Positions 21,401 to 31,180 of a DNA stretch of 64,000 nucleotides are shown in pieces (the first letter of the stretch is position 1; each line of letters opens with the position of its first letter). The stretch is from Heliopora coerulea. Lineage: Eukaryota; Cnidaria; Anthozoa; Scleralcyonacea; Helioporidae. The notes under the pieces are model-generated. The model was not told where the DNA came from, made no database searches, and was given only the letters and a program-made list of their open reading frames with translations. The DNA is taken from the NCBI GenBank assembly GCA_030142905.1, contig JASJOG010000168.1, forward strand, positions 463,501 through 527,500. The letters are read 5' to 3'. Position numbers and translations under genes: made by a program.

Positions 21401-21611
21401 TTAATTCATCACCTTTTTGCATTGGCTCATCAACAGACATTTCAGTTTCTCTGCTTGCTCCTTTCAACTCCTCACTGACTGACATTTCTTCCAGTGGCAT
21501 AATTAGTTTATCAATTTGCCTTTTGAACCCAGCCACTTCTTCCTTAACTTCATCAGTAGATGTTGCAATTCCCTCACCTGTTTCCTCCACCTTAGCCAGC
21601 TCTACACTCAT
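11144..21611 (-). CDS. NLR-type gene, copy A: phosphorylase-NB-ARC-TPR (four exons)
   Basis: Joining 21611-21350, 20737-20054, 19040-18867 and 15426-11144 gives about 1800 residues with no stop. All three introns are GT-AG in phase 1, and the split Gly/Asp codons fit exactly. Order: charged helical N-terminus (1-87), PNP/UDP phosphorylase domain (about 130-365), NB-ARC NTPase (about 385-715), helical linker, then TPRs (about 1090-1800). It is predicted to be a cytosolic STAND receptor: NTP-driven oligomerisation would follow ligand sensing by the TPRs. Phosphorylase-NB-ARC-TPR proteins are known from fungi, and related NLR-like proteins occur in cnidarians. The intron between exons 3 and 4 holds three nested transposons. 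The start is the ATG at 21609-21611, which follows a good 3' splice site (ttgtgtgccag), so a further 5' exon is likely. Ligand and effector output are unknown. Confidence 0.8.
11147..13270 (-). repeat. 126-bp coding tandem array (TPR), copy A
   Basis: Sixteen full units and one partial unit of 126 bp encode 42-residue TPRs of the kinesin-light-chain type, with the frame ALNIRLKLFGDEH then helix A. Most of the unit is invariant. Differences concentrate at unit positions 21-22 (RE, RQ, GE, HE, HD), 25 and 28-29 (HN, NN, HE, YN, HA, YM, HG), with a few at 2, 14, 15, 31, 33 and 40. Units 5-7 and 12-14 have the same helix-A variants in the same order, which suggests a past duplication of seven units. 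The last unit is degenerate (TANSDRNVRKKQ). Confidence 0.9.
16117..16474. mobile_element. Fold-back element with hammerhead-like core, copy A only
   Basis: A 358-bp insertion absent from copy B is flanked by a 13-bp duplication aatcttaattaca (16104-16116 and 16475-16487). Its arms (about 16118-16228 and 16347-16441) are inverted repeats of roughly 95-100 bp. A long, variable-type target duplication and a self-complementary body suggest reverse-transcription-based insertion, as for Penelope-like or terminal-repeat miniature elements. The family assignment is inference. Confidence 0.7.
16229..16350 (+). ncRNA. Hammerhead-ribozyme-like motif
   Basis: The plus strand has CTGATGA (16319-16325), a GTTGT/ACAAC hairpin and GAAA directly after it. 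The following CGTTAGAAC pairs with GTTCTAACG in the left arm of the fold-back element, and the left strand continues TA, giving a GUA-type cleavage triplet at 16229-16231. Stems II and III and the core are thus present. An extra T precedes stem II, and I could not see a good stem I, so activity is doubtful. Confidence 0.3.
16608..16991 (+). CDS. HIRAN-like domain ORF inside the pogo-like element
   Basis: A 127-residue protein starting at the ATG at 16608; the frame is open upstream from 16557 but without an ATG. It shows a pattern I recognise from HIRAN-like proteins frequent in cnidarians: DKYAVCVQRYGEVIVH, then CTVVVTGKAVNLGDGEGMQ, then VPCTLHFKGHKKFIDVLKEYG. In HLTF the HIRAN domain binds DNA ends, so a DNA-binding role is possible. 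It lies between the TIRs of a pogo/Tigger-like element, inside an intron of the NLR gene and on the opposite strand. In copy B it is frameshifted by an 11-bp deletion. The family call rests on visual similarity only. Confidence 0.55.
   Translation: MSTKELHEELNAVPESNNFVDKYAVCVQRYGEVIVHLMKGKSGRFAKTIFYFLQADQKNECTVVVTGKAVNLGDGEGMQVPCTLHFKGHKKFIDVLKEYGFMNIQCTVIKCILNQRNLNWTDMFGVV
17602..17756. repeat. Short fold-back element, copy A
   Basis: Arms of about 67 bp (aaggaaacggcattctc..., reversed from 17756) flank a short spacer, including paired gagctttcaacgactagtct and its near-inverse. It matches 49810-49963 in copy B. It is a hairpin-type MITE in the NLR intron. Confidence 0.75.
17757..18866. other. 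Intron sequence of NLR copy A
   Basis: AT-rich intron sequence between exon 3 and the fold-back element, conserved with 49964-51073. A pyrimidine tract (ttcctttctttc) lies at about 18740-18775. No gene is supported. Confidence 0.5.
18867..19040 (-). CDS. NLR copy A, exon 3: phosphorylase C-terminal part
   Basis: A 174-nt phase-1 exon between acceptor ttgactacag and donor gtaagt. It encodes the end of the PNP/UDP domain: GLYTICQKSGIPW, then KSITSWSGG, then FGAAASASYVEHVL. The last part matches the usual A-A-A-x-A-x-Y helix. In active MTAN/PNP-family members the I-x-D-x motif at KSITSW carries the catalytic Asp. Here it is Ser (about residue 336), also in copy B. Confidence 0.85.
19041..20053. 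other. Intron of NLR copy A
   Basis: Noncoding. The segment about 19073-19494 is replaced in copy B by a short AT-rich tract. Copy B also has about 60 bp more near 51480-51540 (around a ctagtcc repeat), so A probably lost that part by recombination between the direct repeats. Confidence 0.55.
20054..20737 (-). CDS. NLR copy A, exon 2: PNP/UDP phosphorylase domain
   Basis: A 684-nt exon between acceptor ttctttttgcag and donor gtatgc, phase 1 on both sides. It encodes VDVLLLTAEDTDFCAAYAIL, the glycine loop AIVGLGGCFGM, the LGDVLVSSQV strand, and GGEMEGEG at the end. The last is the ribose-binding E-M-E motif of nucleoside phosphorylases and MTA/SAH nucleosidases. The exon reads through without a stop. 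It would form the N-terminal effector-type domain of the NLR, as in fungal PNP-type NLRs. Confidence 0.85.
20738..21349. other. Intron of NLR copy A
   Basis: AT-rich intron beginning gtatgtgtg and ending ttctttttgcag on the minus strand; matches 52653-53269. Nothing else seen. Confidence 0.6.
21350..21611 (-). CDS. NLR copy A, exon 1: charged helical N-terminus
   Basis: It encodes about 87 residues rich in Glu, Lys, Met and Ser (for example EEVAGFKRQIDKL and SKLDKSTQSMKKLA), probably a short coiled coil. No death-fold domain is seen. The donor is gtatgtgtg. The first ATG (21609-21611) follows a credible acceptor, so either it is the start after a 5'UTR intron or the exon continues from an unseen coding exon. 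Confidence 0.65.
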
Positions 21612-23049
21612 TCTCCTGGCACACAAATGCAGACCACATATAATATTTCCTCTTTTGGTTCCAGTTAACTCTCACAAAACAAGCAGTCTACTAAAGACTT
21701 TATTTCTGCTATTTTCAACCAGCTGTTGACCTTTGATGCCACACAAATATGACAGTTTATCTTACAACAAAATCAAGGGCCACTGTCTTCACATTCAAGT
21801 CTTTCTCAAGGCTGCCAAATTCTGCATAAGAGATAAATGACAACTGGTAAATTTCTTACAAATGCCAACTTAGGCTGGTAAAATAGGTGTGAAGCATGTG
21901 CTCTACTATGTTATATCTACTTGGTTGAGGTAGCAGAATCAGTAAATTGTCCACAAAGTAAAATGCCTAAACAATAAAATAAAGTTCCATCTGCACGTTT
22001 TTCATTATCTATTCTTGAACAACTTATAAGCCATTCTTACACAGGGATGGTGGCAGAGGGATGGCAGAGGGGGCTACAGCCCTCTTGTCGGGGAACCTTA
22101 GCTCCCCTGTCAGGAAAAAGTTAACAGACTGAATTCATCAGGGAATTTTCACTGATGATAACACATTTATGTTGTACAAACTATGGCCAATTGATATTGA
22201 TTTAGCCAAGAAGGATAATAGACTCTTCTCTTCATGTCAAATCTAAAACTAAACTGTTTCTAGTCAGTTGTTGAGATTATTCTTGTAAAAAATAACATGA
22301 TGTTAAAGATGGCATGGTCCTCATCTCTCTAGTTTTGGACCCCCTAACAGGGACATTAGCCCCTGCATTGGGGAATTCCTGCCACCACCCTTTTCCTTAA
22401 TGTGGAACACCAGAGCTGTAAGTGCTCTTTACATTTATAAAGTGTTACTGTTTACTCATTGCAATTAGTAATTTTGGTGAGTAAATAATTCCTTTTTCCA
22501 GAAAGGAATGGAAACAGCAATTAAGTAGAAAACCAAGGAAACATTCCTTTTGTAATGGAGCAAACTTCAAATTCCATTCAGTTTAAAAAACATAACGCAG
22601 GGCCACCGAAGCAAGAGATCTTCCAATTTCATCACATTCATGACCAAATCTGCTGATCTCCTGCTCAACATGTGAAATATTCTGCTTGCTTTCAAACTAT
22701 ATGGACAATAAAAATTCACTCTAGTTTTTTTTACAAATCATGGGACATCTGTTTATTTACCACCATGCACCGTGGCAACACCCTGGACATAAGATGAACA
22801 TTATGTGATTTCATCCACATTCAGGAGGTTTTCCAAGCACTAACAACCATTCCAAGAAAACATGACCAAGATAACTGTCGTTATTTTACTGTAAGTCAAA
22901 ACAACTTCACATGGGGGGCAAATTGAAAGATTAATCTGCCAATTAGTCCCTTCACAATCACAGAAAGTATGATAATTCGTACAAATTCCGGATAAACGTT
23001 TGTTATAGCTTGTAACAACTTTTTCTTGCCACACCCTGGATGTTTTTGT
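21612..23049. other. 5' intron or flank of NLR copy A
   Basis: No supported gene. It matches 53532-54840 in copy B, except that B has a hAT-type insertion (54032-54384) and lacks about 22550-22980. Confidence 0.5.
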
Positions 23050-23880
23050 ATCCGAACGCCTTAATTAGTCTCTGAGATACGATTTATCACGTTCGCTGTG
23101 ACGGTTAACAACTTAAAAGATATTATGCTGGCCCGAACGTGATTGGAACGGAACGAATGATGCCGTGCATTGAAATGTGATTGAATTTCTATCAGATTAT
23201 CACTTCGAAGTACACTTGTTATTGCCCTATGACTTCCCGCGGAATAGTTCACCCAAAAGAAAGTATCTACAACGTTTCACCTTGAATCGATGAACAGAGT
23301 ATTCGTTGCAAAGGCGACTTCCGAAGCAACCTCAGTACATTAAACATAACAAACATTAACAGAAGATGATCGTAATGCCCAGCGAATGTAAAACTACGGT
23401 GTGTTGTCACTTTCGCATAACTTGTACGTCTGTAACACGACAGAACCACTGATCTGAATAGGGACAGAACCAGTTGACATTTGTAATCTTCTCATGCCAT
23501 ATAAATCTTATTTGTGTTGCTCAATAACTCGAGCAGTCTCCAGGATCTAATCGGTTCAGAGGTTACGGGTTACATTCCGGTCAGAAGCTTAGAAAATATA
23601 AATTTACTTGTGATATACACGGGGTTAAATGGCGTCTACGATGGAACCACACTATGAAGACTTGCCAAGTTAACCAGGTCTCTCAAACGGCTGGGTACAT
23701 GGGATGATCAGGAGCTTGCTTTAATTTCGGTTGATCGTTGATCGGTAGAAGAAAGCAAAAGCTGATGGTTAGCAGAGATTTCCCTCCTTATTCAAGCGAT
23801 TCCTCGAATAAAATGAGTAAATGACTTCTCCAAATTTTCCTTACGTCAATGATTGACTTGCAGGTGAACACCCTGAATCG
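23050..23880 (-). promoter_or_regulatory. Beta repeat with possible NLR first exon, copy A
   Basis: This stretch matches the beta repeats at 3.7-4.4 and 29.6-30.3 kb and the equivalent place in copy B (54850-55733). On the minus strand, ggttaacttg is followed by a donor-like site: gtaagt in copy B (intron start 55523), gcaagt here (intron start 23665). A noncoding first exon upstream of 23666 spliced to the acceptor at about 21616 is plausible. The duplication shared with copy B ends at about 23880. Confidence 0.35.
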
Positions 23881-26446
23881 TAACGTGATTTCAGACCAAG
23901 GACGGGAATTTGTGAACCAGGTAGGCTACTATTTGTTTAATTTTTACAATAACCACAAACTTGACCAAATTAATTACTTCATAATATAATTTTGTTTTTT
24001 AGGTAAATGAGGCATTATTCTCTCTTTTTAAAATCAAACACCGTATTACTTCTGCATACCACGCCCAGTCAAATGGTCTAGATGAAAGGACTAACCAGAC
24101 TTTAAAAAGGTAATTGAAAAATGATTACATTACATCATAAATTTGCTTTAAATAATTCATATTGTTATTAACCAATCTTCATAACTATTTTTTTTTTCTT
24201 TGAAGAACACTTAAAAAAGTAATGGATGGTAAAGATGACAGATGGGATGAATATGTGGAAGGGGCACTCTTTGCAATCAATACAAATCAGTCAACCTCAA
24301 CTAAATATAGTCCCTTTTATTTAATGTTTGGAAGAAATCCAAGATTCCCTTTTGAAGTGGAAAAAAGTGAAACAAACCTCACTGATTTAGATGACATTGC
24401 ACAGCTGATGGAAGATTTAAGTAATGAAGTAGTCATCAGGGAACATGTTGAGCAGATGTCACAGATGAAGGATACCATATTTCCTATAGTTGATTCCAAT
24501 ATTAAAAAAGCCTAAGAAAAGCAAAAAGCACAATACCAAAAAAAGAAGGGTCAACCGGTGTGCCAATTCAAAGTTGGAGAAGCTGTCTTGGTTCGTAACA
24601 TCCTGCAGAAAACAAAGAAAGGGCACAAACTGGAAGATCAATGGATTGGTCCATATGAAATTATAGAGGTGAATGCTGATAGGGGAGTCTGCAAGTTGCT
24701 CAATCTTTCAACAAAAAAGATAGTGAGACAGCAGTCAATAAAAAACTTGAAACCATACAAACAGGAAGACAATGTAGAGATCCCACAAGAAGCAACTTCA
24801 TCTATTAATGCACAGCAGCCAGATGTACAAGTACAGACAGAATCTAATCGAAGAGAAGGAAAGAATTCTGATGCAATGATGGCAGAAGCAAAAAAGACAG
24901 AAGCAATGATGGCAGAAGCAAAGAAGACAGAAGCAATAATGGCAGAAGCAAAAAAGACAGAAGCAATGATGGCAGAAGCAAAAAAGACAGAAACAAACAA
25001 GACAGAAGCAAAGAAGACAGAAACAATAATGGCAGAAGACAGAAGCAATAATGGCAGAAGCAGAGCAAACAGCATCAAAACAGTCAACAAAGAAGCCAGA
25101 AGCAAAAAAGGATCAGTCAAAATCTTTTACTTCACAGGAATGTGAAATATTTGACAGAAAAATTAAAAACATGCAAAAGCAGGATATCTTACCACATATT
25201 TCATGCATTAAGAATGAGCTGACCAGAAAATTAAGTAACAAAGAAAAATGCTTGAGGTATGAGATTTTCAGCTCTGGTTTTAGCAAGAATGCCCCAAGCC
25301 TTGAGAAGAAAGACTTATCTTTTAATGTCTTTTTTGGAGGTTTTACTGAAGATCAGTTGGAATTCATTCTTGGAGAGCTGCACAAATGGTTTCCAACTTC
25401 TAATACAGATTTCCTAACAAAAGTTGTGTTTCCTGAAGCCCTTATATTCCTCTGTCAGGCCATTTTAAAAATCTCTTATCATGAAGCAGAGAATTACCTG
25501 GAACATGGAGGAAAATACCATGTTAAAGAAATTATGAAGAACTGGAAGAAACCCAACAAGCGATGTAAGCCAACACGAACCAACGTACCATCAAAGAAAT
25601 CCAAACCTGACCATACAATTGAAAAAACTGTTGAAGAAGAAGAGTGCAAGTTTGTGGAAGAAAGAAAGGCAAGTGACAGTTCAATACACAAGATGAAGAC
25701 ACCAAACTACCAATTGCATGAAGATGATCATGACATAATAATGAAAAATGGTTTACTTAGAGACACTCACATTGGTAAGGCACAAAATTTATTGAAGCAG
25801 CAATTCCCAAATATACAAGGTCTACAACCAACTACACTTGGTATTGTTCAACAGTTCGATGTTATGAGAGCAAAATTCATCCAAATTCTTCACACTGGTG
25901 CAAACCACTGGATATGTATCAGTAACATTTTTTGCAGCCAAATGAACACTGTTAAACTCTATGATAACATGTACTCAGGGGTTAATAGTTTCACTAAGAA
26001 ACAAATTGTGGGTATTCTACACCTTCAGTCACAAGATGTTATAGAAATCTCTATTGAGCCAGTCACACAGCAGACAAATGGATATGACTGTGGTGTATTT
26101 TCCATTGCTTTTGCTGCTGCTTTGTGTTATGGACAGGATCCAAGCATGGTGACTTTTTCAGAAGATGCAACATCAGGAGTCACTTGTGGAATTGTTTCAC
26201 CCAAGGCCGAGTGGATATGTTTTCATCTGTCCCAAGAAATCCTGGAAATGTATCACCTGACAAGAAGGTTCTAGTACCAATCTACTGTACCTGTCACCTT
26301 CCATATGTTAGCCAAGAGGATGACATGGTTGAATGTGCCAGTTGCTGCAAGTGGTTTCACAAAAAGTGCTGTGAAGTCCCAGAGATGTTTTTCAAGAGAA
26401 AAAATATGAAATGGAAATGCAGTCCACAATGCACTCTGGAGTAGTA
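23874..26446 (+). pseudogene. Ginger-like integrase with Ulp1 protease and PHD finger, 5'-truncated
   Basis: Exon-like pieces encode a retroviral-type integrase core: VISDQGREFVNQ (second Asp), HAQSNGLDERTNQTLK (Glu position) and YSPFYLMFGRNPRFP. Introns at 23921-24002 and 24110-24205 have GT-AG ends. A GPY/F-type module follows (DQWIGPYEIIEV), then a repetitive linker, a C48/Ulp1-like cysteine protease (HTGANHWICIS; QQTNGYDCGVFSIAFA with the nucleophile Cys) and a PHD finger (CTCHLPY to CSPQC). This order fits Ginger1-type DNA transposons and related GIN genes. The zinc-binding domain and the first Asp are missing at the 5' end. A stop at 24513-24515, a frameshift near 25035 and another near 26260 break the frame. 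Confidence 0.8.
24868..25070 (+). repeat. 30-bp coding tandem repeat in the Ginger-like linker
   Basis: About five to six units encoding variants of the decapeptide AMMAEAKKTE lie between the GPY/F module and the protease. The last units are shortened (gcagaagacagaagc lacks 8 bases), which causes the frameshift into the downstream protease frame. Confidence 0.85.
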
Positions 26447-27263
26447 AAGAATTTTTTTAAACAGATCATAAAAAAACTGCTATTGTACATGATTATATAC
26501 AATTTAAGTTTATTCTGGTTCCCAAACTATTTAGAGTATACCCTGTATTGTAATTTTATTGCATATAAGCCATGTCAACAAATATCAATGGAGTAAAAAC
26601 AAATCCCATCATTGGTGCTAAGTTTTATATAAAAGAGTGGTTTATACCTGGTAATTTTAGTTGTACAATCATATTAACTAACACTGAAGTTAATATTAAA
26701 TCTGTCATCTCCACTTTGTAAATTTCTTCTCAGATTTTGTCTTTAAAAACTTGTAGTATTTACACGTTTTGACAGTGCCGACATAAGATATCCATGAACA
26801 GGACTCAAGACAATCTATTGTAGTACTGTAGTCTGAAATCACTCAGTCTTAAACACAAGAATACACAAGGGCTTCCTTTTATAGGGCAATTTCCAAACAA
26901 CACTAAAATAGGTTATTTGCAGAAACAATGCTTATATTCGATTTTACCTTTTAAATCATAATCAATCAAGTGAAACATCCACGTGTGACAGCAAATTTAG
27001 TCAAAAAATCAGCTAGGATCTCACCATAACATACTCAAATTGAACACTTAAATGCTCACGGTAACTTAAAACGCCATTTCCACTAGAACTAATCGGAAGC
27101 CGCAAATGCCTTTTGGGTCTACCTCCTTCTAAATTTGAAGTAGACAGATATAATCTTTTAAAGTGCCTTTCTATTTTCAAATATTGTCAAATATTTGATG
27201 ACTAACCAGAGGCGTATTTACCTAGCTAAACAAAAAAGGGTAGAATATCGAGTTTTCCTTTCA

Positions 27264-27332
27264 GTGTTTTAGGTATCCTCACCGGGGGTACCCATATCAC
27301 TAGTGATCTGGGTACGGGGATACTCAAAACAC
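27264..27332. repeat. 69-bp imperfect palindrome
   Basis: Outer gtgtttt pairs with aaaacac, and inner ggtatcc, gggtaccc and atcac pair with their complements around the centre atcactagtgat. It resembles a minimal palindromic DNA element. Confidence 0.75.
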
Positions 27333-27382
27333 GGTGATACCCAAATCACTGTGACACCGGCAACTTTTACTCAGCTTTCCTG

Positions 27383-27590
27383 GCGAGATGTCTTCCCTTG
27401 TTGAGCTAAAAACATTTCATGTTAGCCACTTGTCAGAGTAAAATGACAGAAGACTGATCTTGCTGAGAAAGAGTTAAACCGAGATAGTTTATAACTCTTT
27501 CCACATAAGATGTCTTCCTTTGTTGATTAAAAACATTTCATGTTAGCCATAGTAAAATAACAGAAGACTGATTCTGCTTGAGAAGAATTG
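27383..27590. repeat. Imperfect direct repeat, two units
   Basis: Units at about 27383-27470 and 27508-27575 share gatgtcttcc, aaaacatttcatgttagcca and acagaagactgat. A local tandem duplication with decay. Confidence 0.7.
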
Positions 27591-27948
27591 ATTTTTCAAG
27601 GACGGTGGAACAAAATTTCGAGTGTTGGGGCTAGTGATTCAAATACAACCTTTTGCATGTTTTTCTGATAAATTTCGTAACAAATGTTCGGAAAAGTAGG
27701 TGTTTCAACGTTAGTTTGGAAAAAAGTGAGCAGGCCACAGCCCCCCTCCCCCCTTGGCTCAGCCATCATTGAAAAGACAGCCGAAAGAGAGTGAAACGAT
27801 GCCTACTGTTGGTTTAAAGTGGCCAGCCATACAAGTTTGTTTAACTGGAAACTTTCCATCCATTCTACGCAATGCAGTATTACACCTTGGATCAATATGA
27901 ATAGTGACCACCTAGACAGCAAGTTACTTAAGTTACTATTGCTTACTA

Positions 27949-27950
<2 letters not shown>

Positions 27951-27990
<40 letters not shown>
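27951..27990. repeat. (AT)n microsatellite
   Basis: About 20 AT units directly adjoin the hammerhead-motif repeat that follows. Confidence 0.95.
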
Positions 27991-27993
<3 letters not shown>

Positions 27994-28314
27994 TAAAAGA
28001 GGGAAAAAAACTTCTTCAGACATAAAAACCTTTATTCAAGGTCCTCCAAACGTTTCGCCTCTCACGGCTTCTTCAGTGGAGTGAGTTAAAAACAATATTT
28101 AGATCCTATAAATACATGCATATCTAAAAGTTCCACAATAAAAGAACTTACATGACTAAAATTTACATAAAAATGCCACTAACACTCTAGTACCTAAAGT
28201 TAACCTAAAAATAGTAATAATAAAAATCTATATGCAAATAGTTCTTCCTATACAACCATTCATAACATTATCAGAGTATTTCTTTATTTCTAGTGCCTCA
28301 ATGCACTTCACCTC
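27991..28314 (-). mobile_element. Retroelement-like 3' fragment with hammerhead-like motif
   Basis: On the minus strand a fragment contains CTGAAGA, a GCC/GGC hairpin and GAAACG (28051-28076), then gaataaaggttttt, and ends against the (AT)n tract. Animal retroelements, Penelope-like elements among them, carry similar motifs. No coding part is visible. The fragment abuts the start of duplicon B. Confidence 0.4.
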
Positions 28315-30592
28315 AAGGTGAACGTCTGTCAAATGAAGAGGGTAAAATAAACTGTGATCAACCATGGACGAGACAGCTTGCGGAGTCAATGTGTATACGT
28401 TAAGCTATTTTTATGACGTTCTTTTGTTGTTTTATATTAATCGTCGAATAAATAATGTAACAGCTTATTGTTATAGGTAATAGTACGGTTTGGAAGGCAA
28501 TTTAGACACAAAGGGAAACACTCACAAGAGGGTATTTTAAAGACTGTCAAAATAACGCAAGTGCTATTTCAATGCTATATATTCTGAAAATGTACAATTT
28601 TTGCGCTAAGAACTGGAGAGCTGCTAATTTACCCCCACTCAGGGTGTTTTCATTGAGTCAATCCTTCGATGCATGACATTTTTTCTTTTCTTTTCTGTTG
28701 AGATTTGTTGCTTTGTTCTTGCCAGGTTTTCTCAAATGTTCTTTAGTTCTAGGTGTGGGATATATCGAACACCGTGCGTTAACGGTGTAAAACGTATTTC
28801 ATACATTATAGGAAGGCAAACGTCATGGAAAACGATCGATCTTTACCACTTTAAATTAATCAGATCTTGACGTGTTATAGCAGAAATGTTTAGAGGATAT
28901 TACACAGTGAGAGAGCTACTACTACACGCCACGAGGACCGACAACCTACGGCTCTCTGATGTTAACATGGCGGGTTCGTGACAAGATATAACAAAAGCAG
29001 TTTAATGTCATCTACAGCCAACAGCGGCAACAGAGCGTATGCGTTTCAAATAAGCTATTTAACATACTCCTAAACGAACGGATGAAATTTGTTTTAAAAC
29101 ATTCAACTGAAGTAGGTCACTCTCATCACAACGCAGTTTCCCTTCTCTTTTGTTTCGTTTAAAATACAGAAGCGCCAAACTATCGCGGTATACCAGGATA
29201 TATCGCATCATATGAACAGGCCTTATGAAACCTTGTCGAAACCTTGTGACCTTGTAACCACTTTCCGTTCCTTACCTCGATGTTCACTATCACACAAGGC
29301 TAACTTCAGAGAACAACAGGACGGATTAGTTCCTTGTTAAAACTTAGAAACCTAGTTCGCAAAAATTGACAAGTTAACGTCTTTTTGGTTTCGGTTATGG
29401 AATAAAAATTACTGTTTATCTACGTTAAACGCCCGATAGATTTCTTAAGTGCTCACCCATTGCGGCTCCCAAAGTGTTTTGTTTCAAGGAGAATTTGTAA
29501 AGAGGGATTTTTTTCTCTGGTTTGGGTTGCCCATCCCCGAAGGTGAATGTTTGGCTGTTTCGCAGTAGTTGAGGAAGTGTTGCTGAAAATAAGAACGATT
29601 CCAAGAAAACGCGCATTTTACTTGACGTTATGTGTCAATAAGACTGTACTATGATCTACGGCAACTTCGCTTGGGAAGAATGTGAAAAAGAATCCCTGCA
29701 AATGGATGGCGTTAATAAATATCTGCTACGATTTCTAGCCATATATTACAGCGGAACGAATGATGTCGTGCATTGAAATGTGATTGAACTTATATCAGAC
29801 TCTCACTTCAACATACAAAAGAAATTATCTACAACAATTAACCTTGAATCGATGAACAGAGTAGGCTATTAGCTTCAAAGGCGACTTCTAAAGCAACTTC
29901 AGTATATTACAAATAACAAACATTAAAAGAAGATGATCGTAATGCCCAGCGAATGTAAAACTACGGTGTGTTGTCACTTTCGCATAACTTGTACGTCTGT
30001 AACACGACAGAACCACTGATCTGAATAGGGACAGAACTAGTTGACATTTGTAATCTTCTCTTGCCATATAAATCTTATCTGTGTTGCTCAATAACTCGAG
30101 CAGTCTCCAGGATCTAATCGGTTCTAAGGTTACGGGTTACATTCTGGTCAGAAACTTAGTTAATATAAATTTATTTCTAATATTCACAGGTTAGCTAGTG
30201 ACTATGATGGAACCACTTAAATAAAAAACTTACCAAGTTAATCAGGTCTCTCAAACGGCTGGACAGGTGAGATGGTGAAAGATGATAAGAATTTAGATCA
30301 AGTCTCTGCTGCCAAGTTCCTGCACGTCTTGTGTGGAAGGTGAACGTCTGTCAAATGAAGAGGGTAAAATAAACTGTGATCAGTCATGGACGAAACAGCT
30401 TGCGGAGTCAATGTGTATACGTTAAGCTATTTTTATGAAGTTCTTTTGTTGTTTTATATTAATCGGCGAATAAATAATGTAACAGCTTATTGTTATAGGT
30501 AATAGTACGGTTTGGAAGGCCATTTAGACACAAAGGGAAACACTCACAAGAGGGTTTTTTAAAGACTATAAAGATAGCGCAAGTGCTATTTC

Positions 30593-30752
30593 AGTGACAT
30601 GTTTGAGGAAGTTGATCGTCCAGGTTAGTGTAGTCTTGACAAAGACTGTTGGTTGAAGTGACTGACGTTTCGACAGTCTTAGCGGCGGTCATCTTCAGAG
30701 TCAAAAGGGGCAAAACATGTCAAGATTCTCCCAGGTTCAAACCATTTACTTT
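30593..30752. mobile_element. 160-bp insertion with hammerhead-like motif
   Basis: The insertion interrupts the alpha repeat and is flanked by agtgctatttc (30582-30592) and agtgctacttc (30753-30763), an 11-bp target duplication with one mismatch. On the minus strand it carries CTGAAGA, a GAC/GTC hairpin and GAAACG (30666-30698). Its ends (gtgacatgtttgagg and, reversed, aaagtaaatggtttgaacc) recur in the insertion at 31033-31180. Confidence 0.65.
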
Positions 30753-31032
30753 AGTGCTACTTCGGTGCTATATATTTTAAAAATGTACAATTTTTGCGCT
30801 AAGGACTGGAGAGCTGCTAATTCACCCCCACTCAGGGTGTTTGTCATTGAGTTAATCCTTTGATGCATGACATTTTTTCTTTTCTTTTCTGTTGACATTT
30901 CTTGTTTTGTTCTTGCCCGGTTTTCTTAAATGTTCTTTAGTTCTAGGTGTGGGATATATCGGACACTGCGTTAACGGTGTAAAACGTCTTTCATACACTA
31001 TAGGAAGGCAAACGTCACGGAGAACGATCGAT

Positions 31033-31180
31033 AAAGTAAATGGTTTGAACCTGGGATAATCGTGACATGTTTGAGGAAGTTGATCGTCCAGGTTAGTGTA
31101 ATCTTGAGAAAGACTGTTTCTCAAGTCTTTCTCAAGATTACACTAACCTGGACGATCAACCTTCCTCAAACATGTCACAA
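31033..31180. mobile_element. 148-bp hairpin insertion
   Basis: Inserted into the alpha repeat with a perfect 10-bp duplication aacgatcgat (31023-31032 and 31181-31190). Its main part (31062-31178) is an almost perfect hairpin with arms of about 55 bp, from gtgacatgtttgaggaagtt to its complement. It shares sequence with the insertion at 30593-30752, rearranged head-to-head. Confidence 0.85.

Larger units (their letters stand above)
26447..27950. other. Intergenic, small repeats only
   Basis: No gene is supported. It contains a 69-bp palindrome and an imperfect direct repeat, listed separately. It lies between the Ginger-like element and duplicon B and has no counterpart elsewhere in the window. 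Confidence 0.5.

Noticed and set aside
24638..25120. Hydrophobic minus-strand frame rich in Leu/Phe/Ala/Ser opposite the Ginger-like linker
   Set aside because: It is antisense to the AMMAEAKKTE repeat; a shadow of the tandem repeat.
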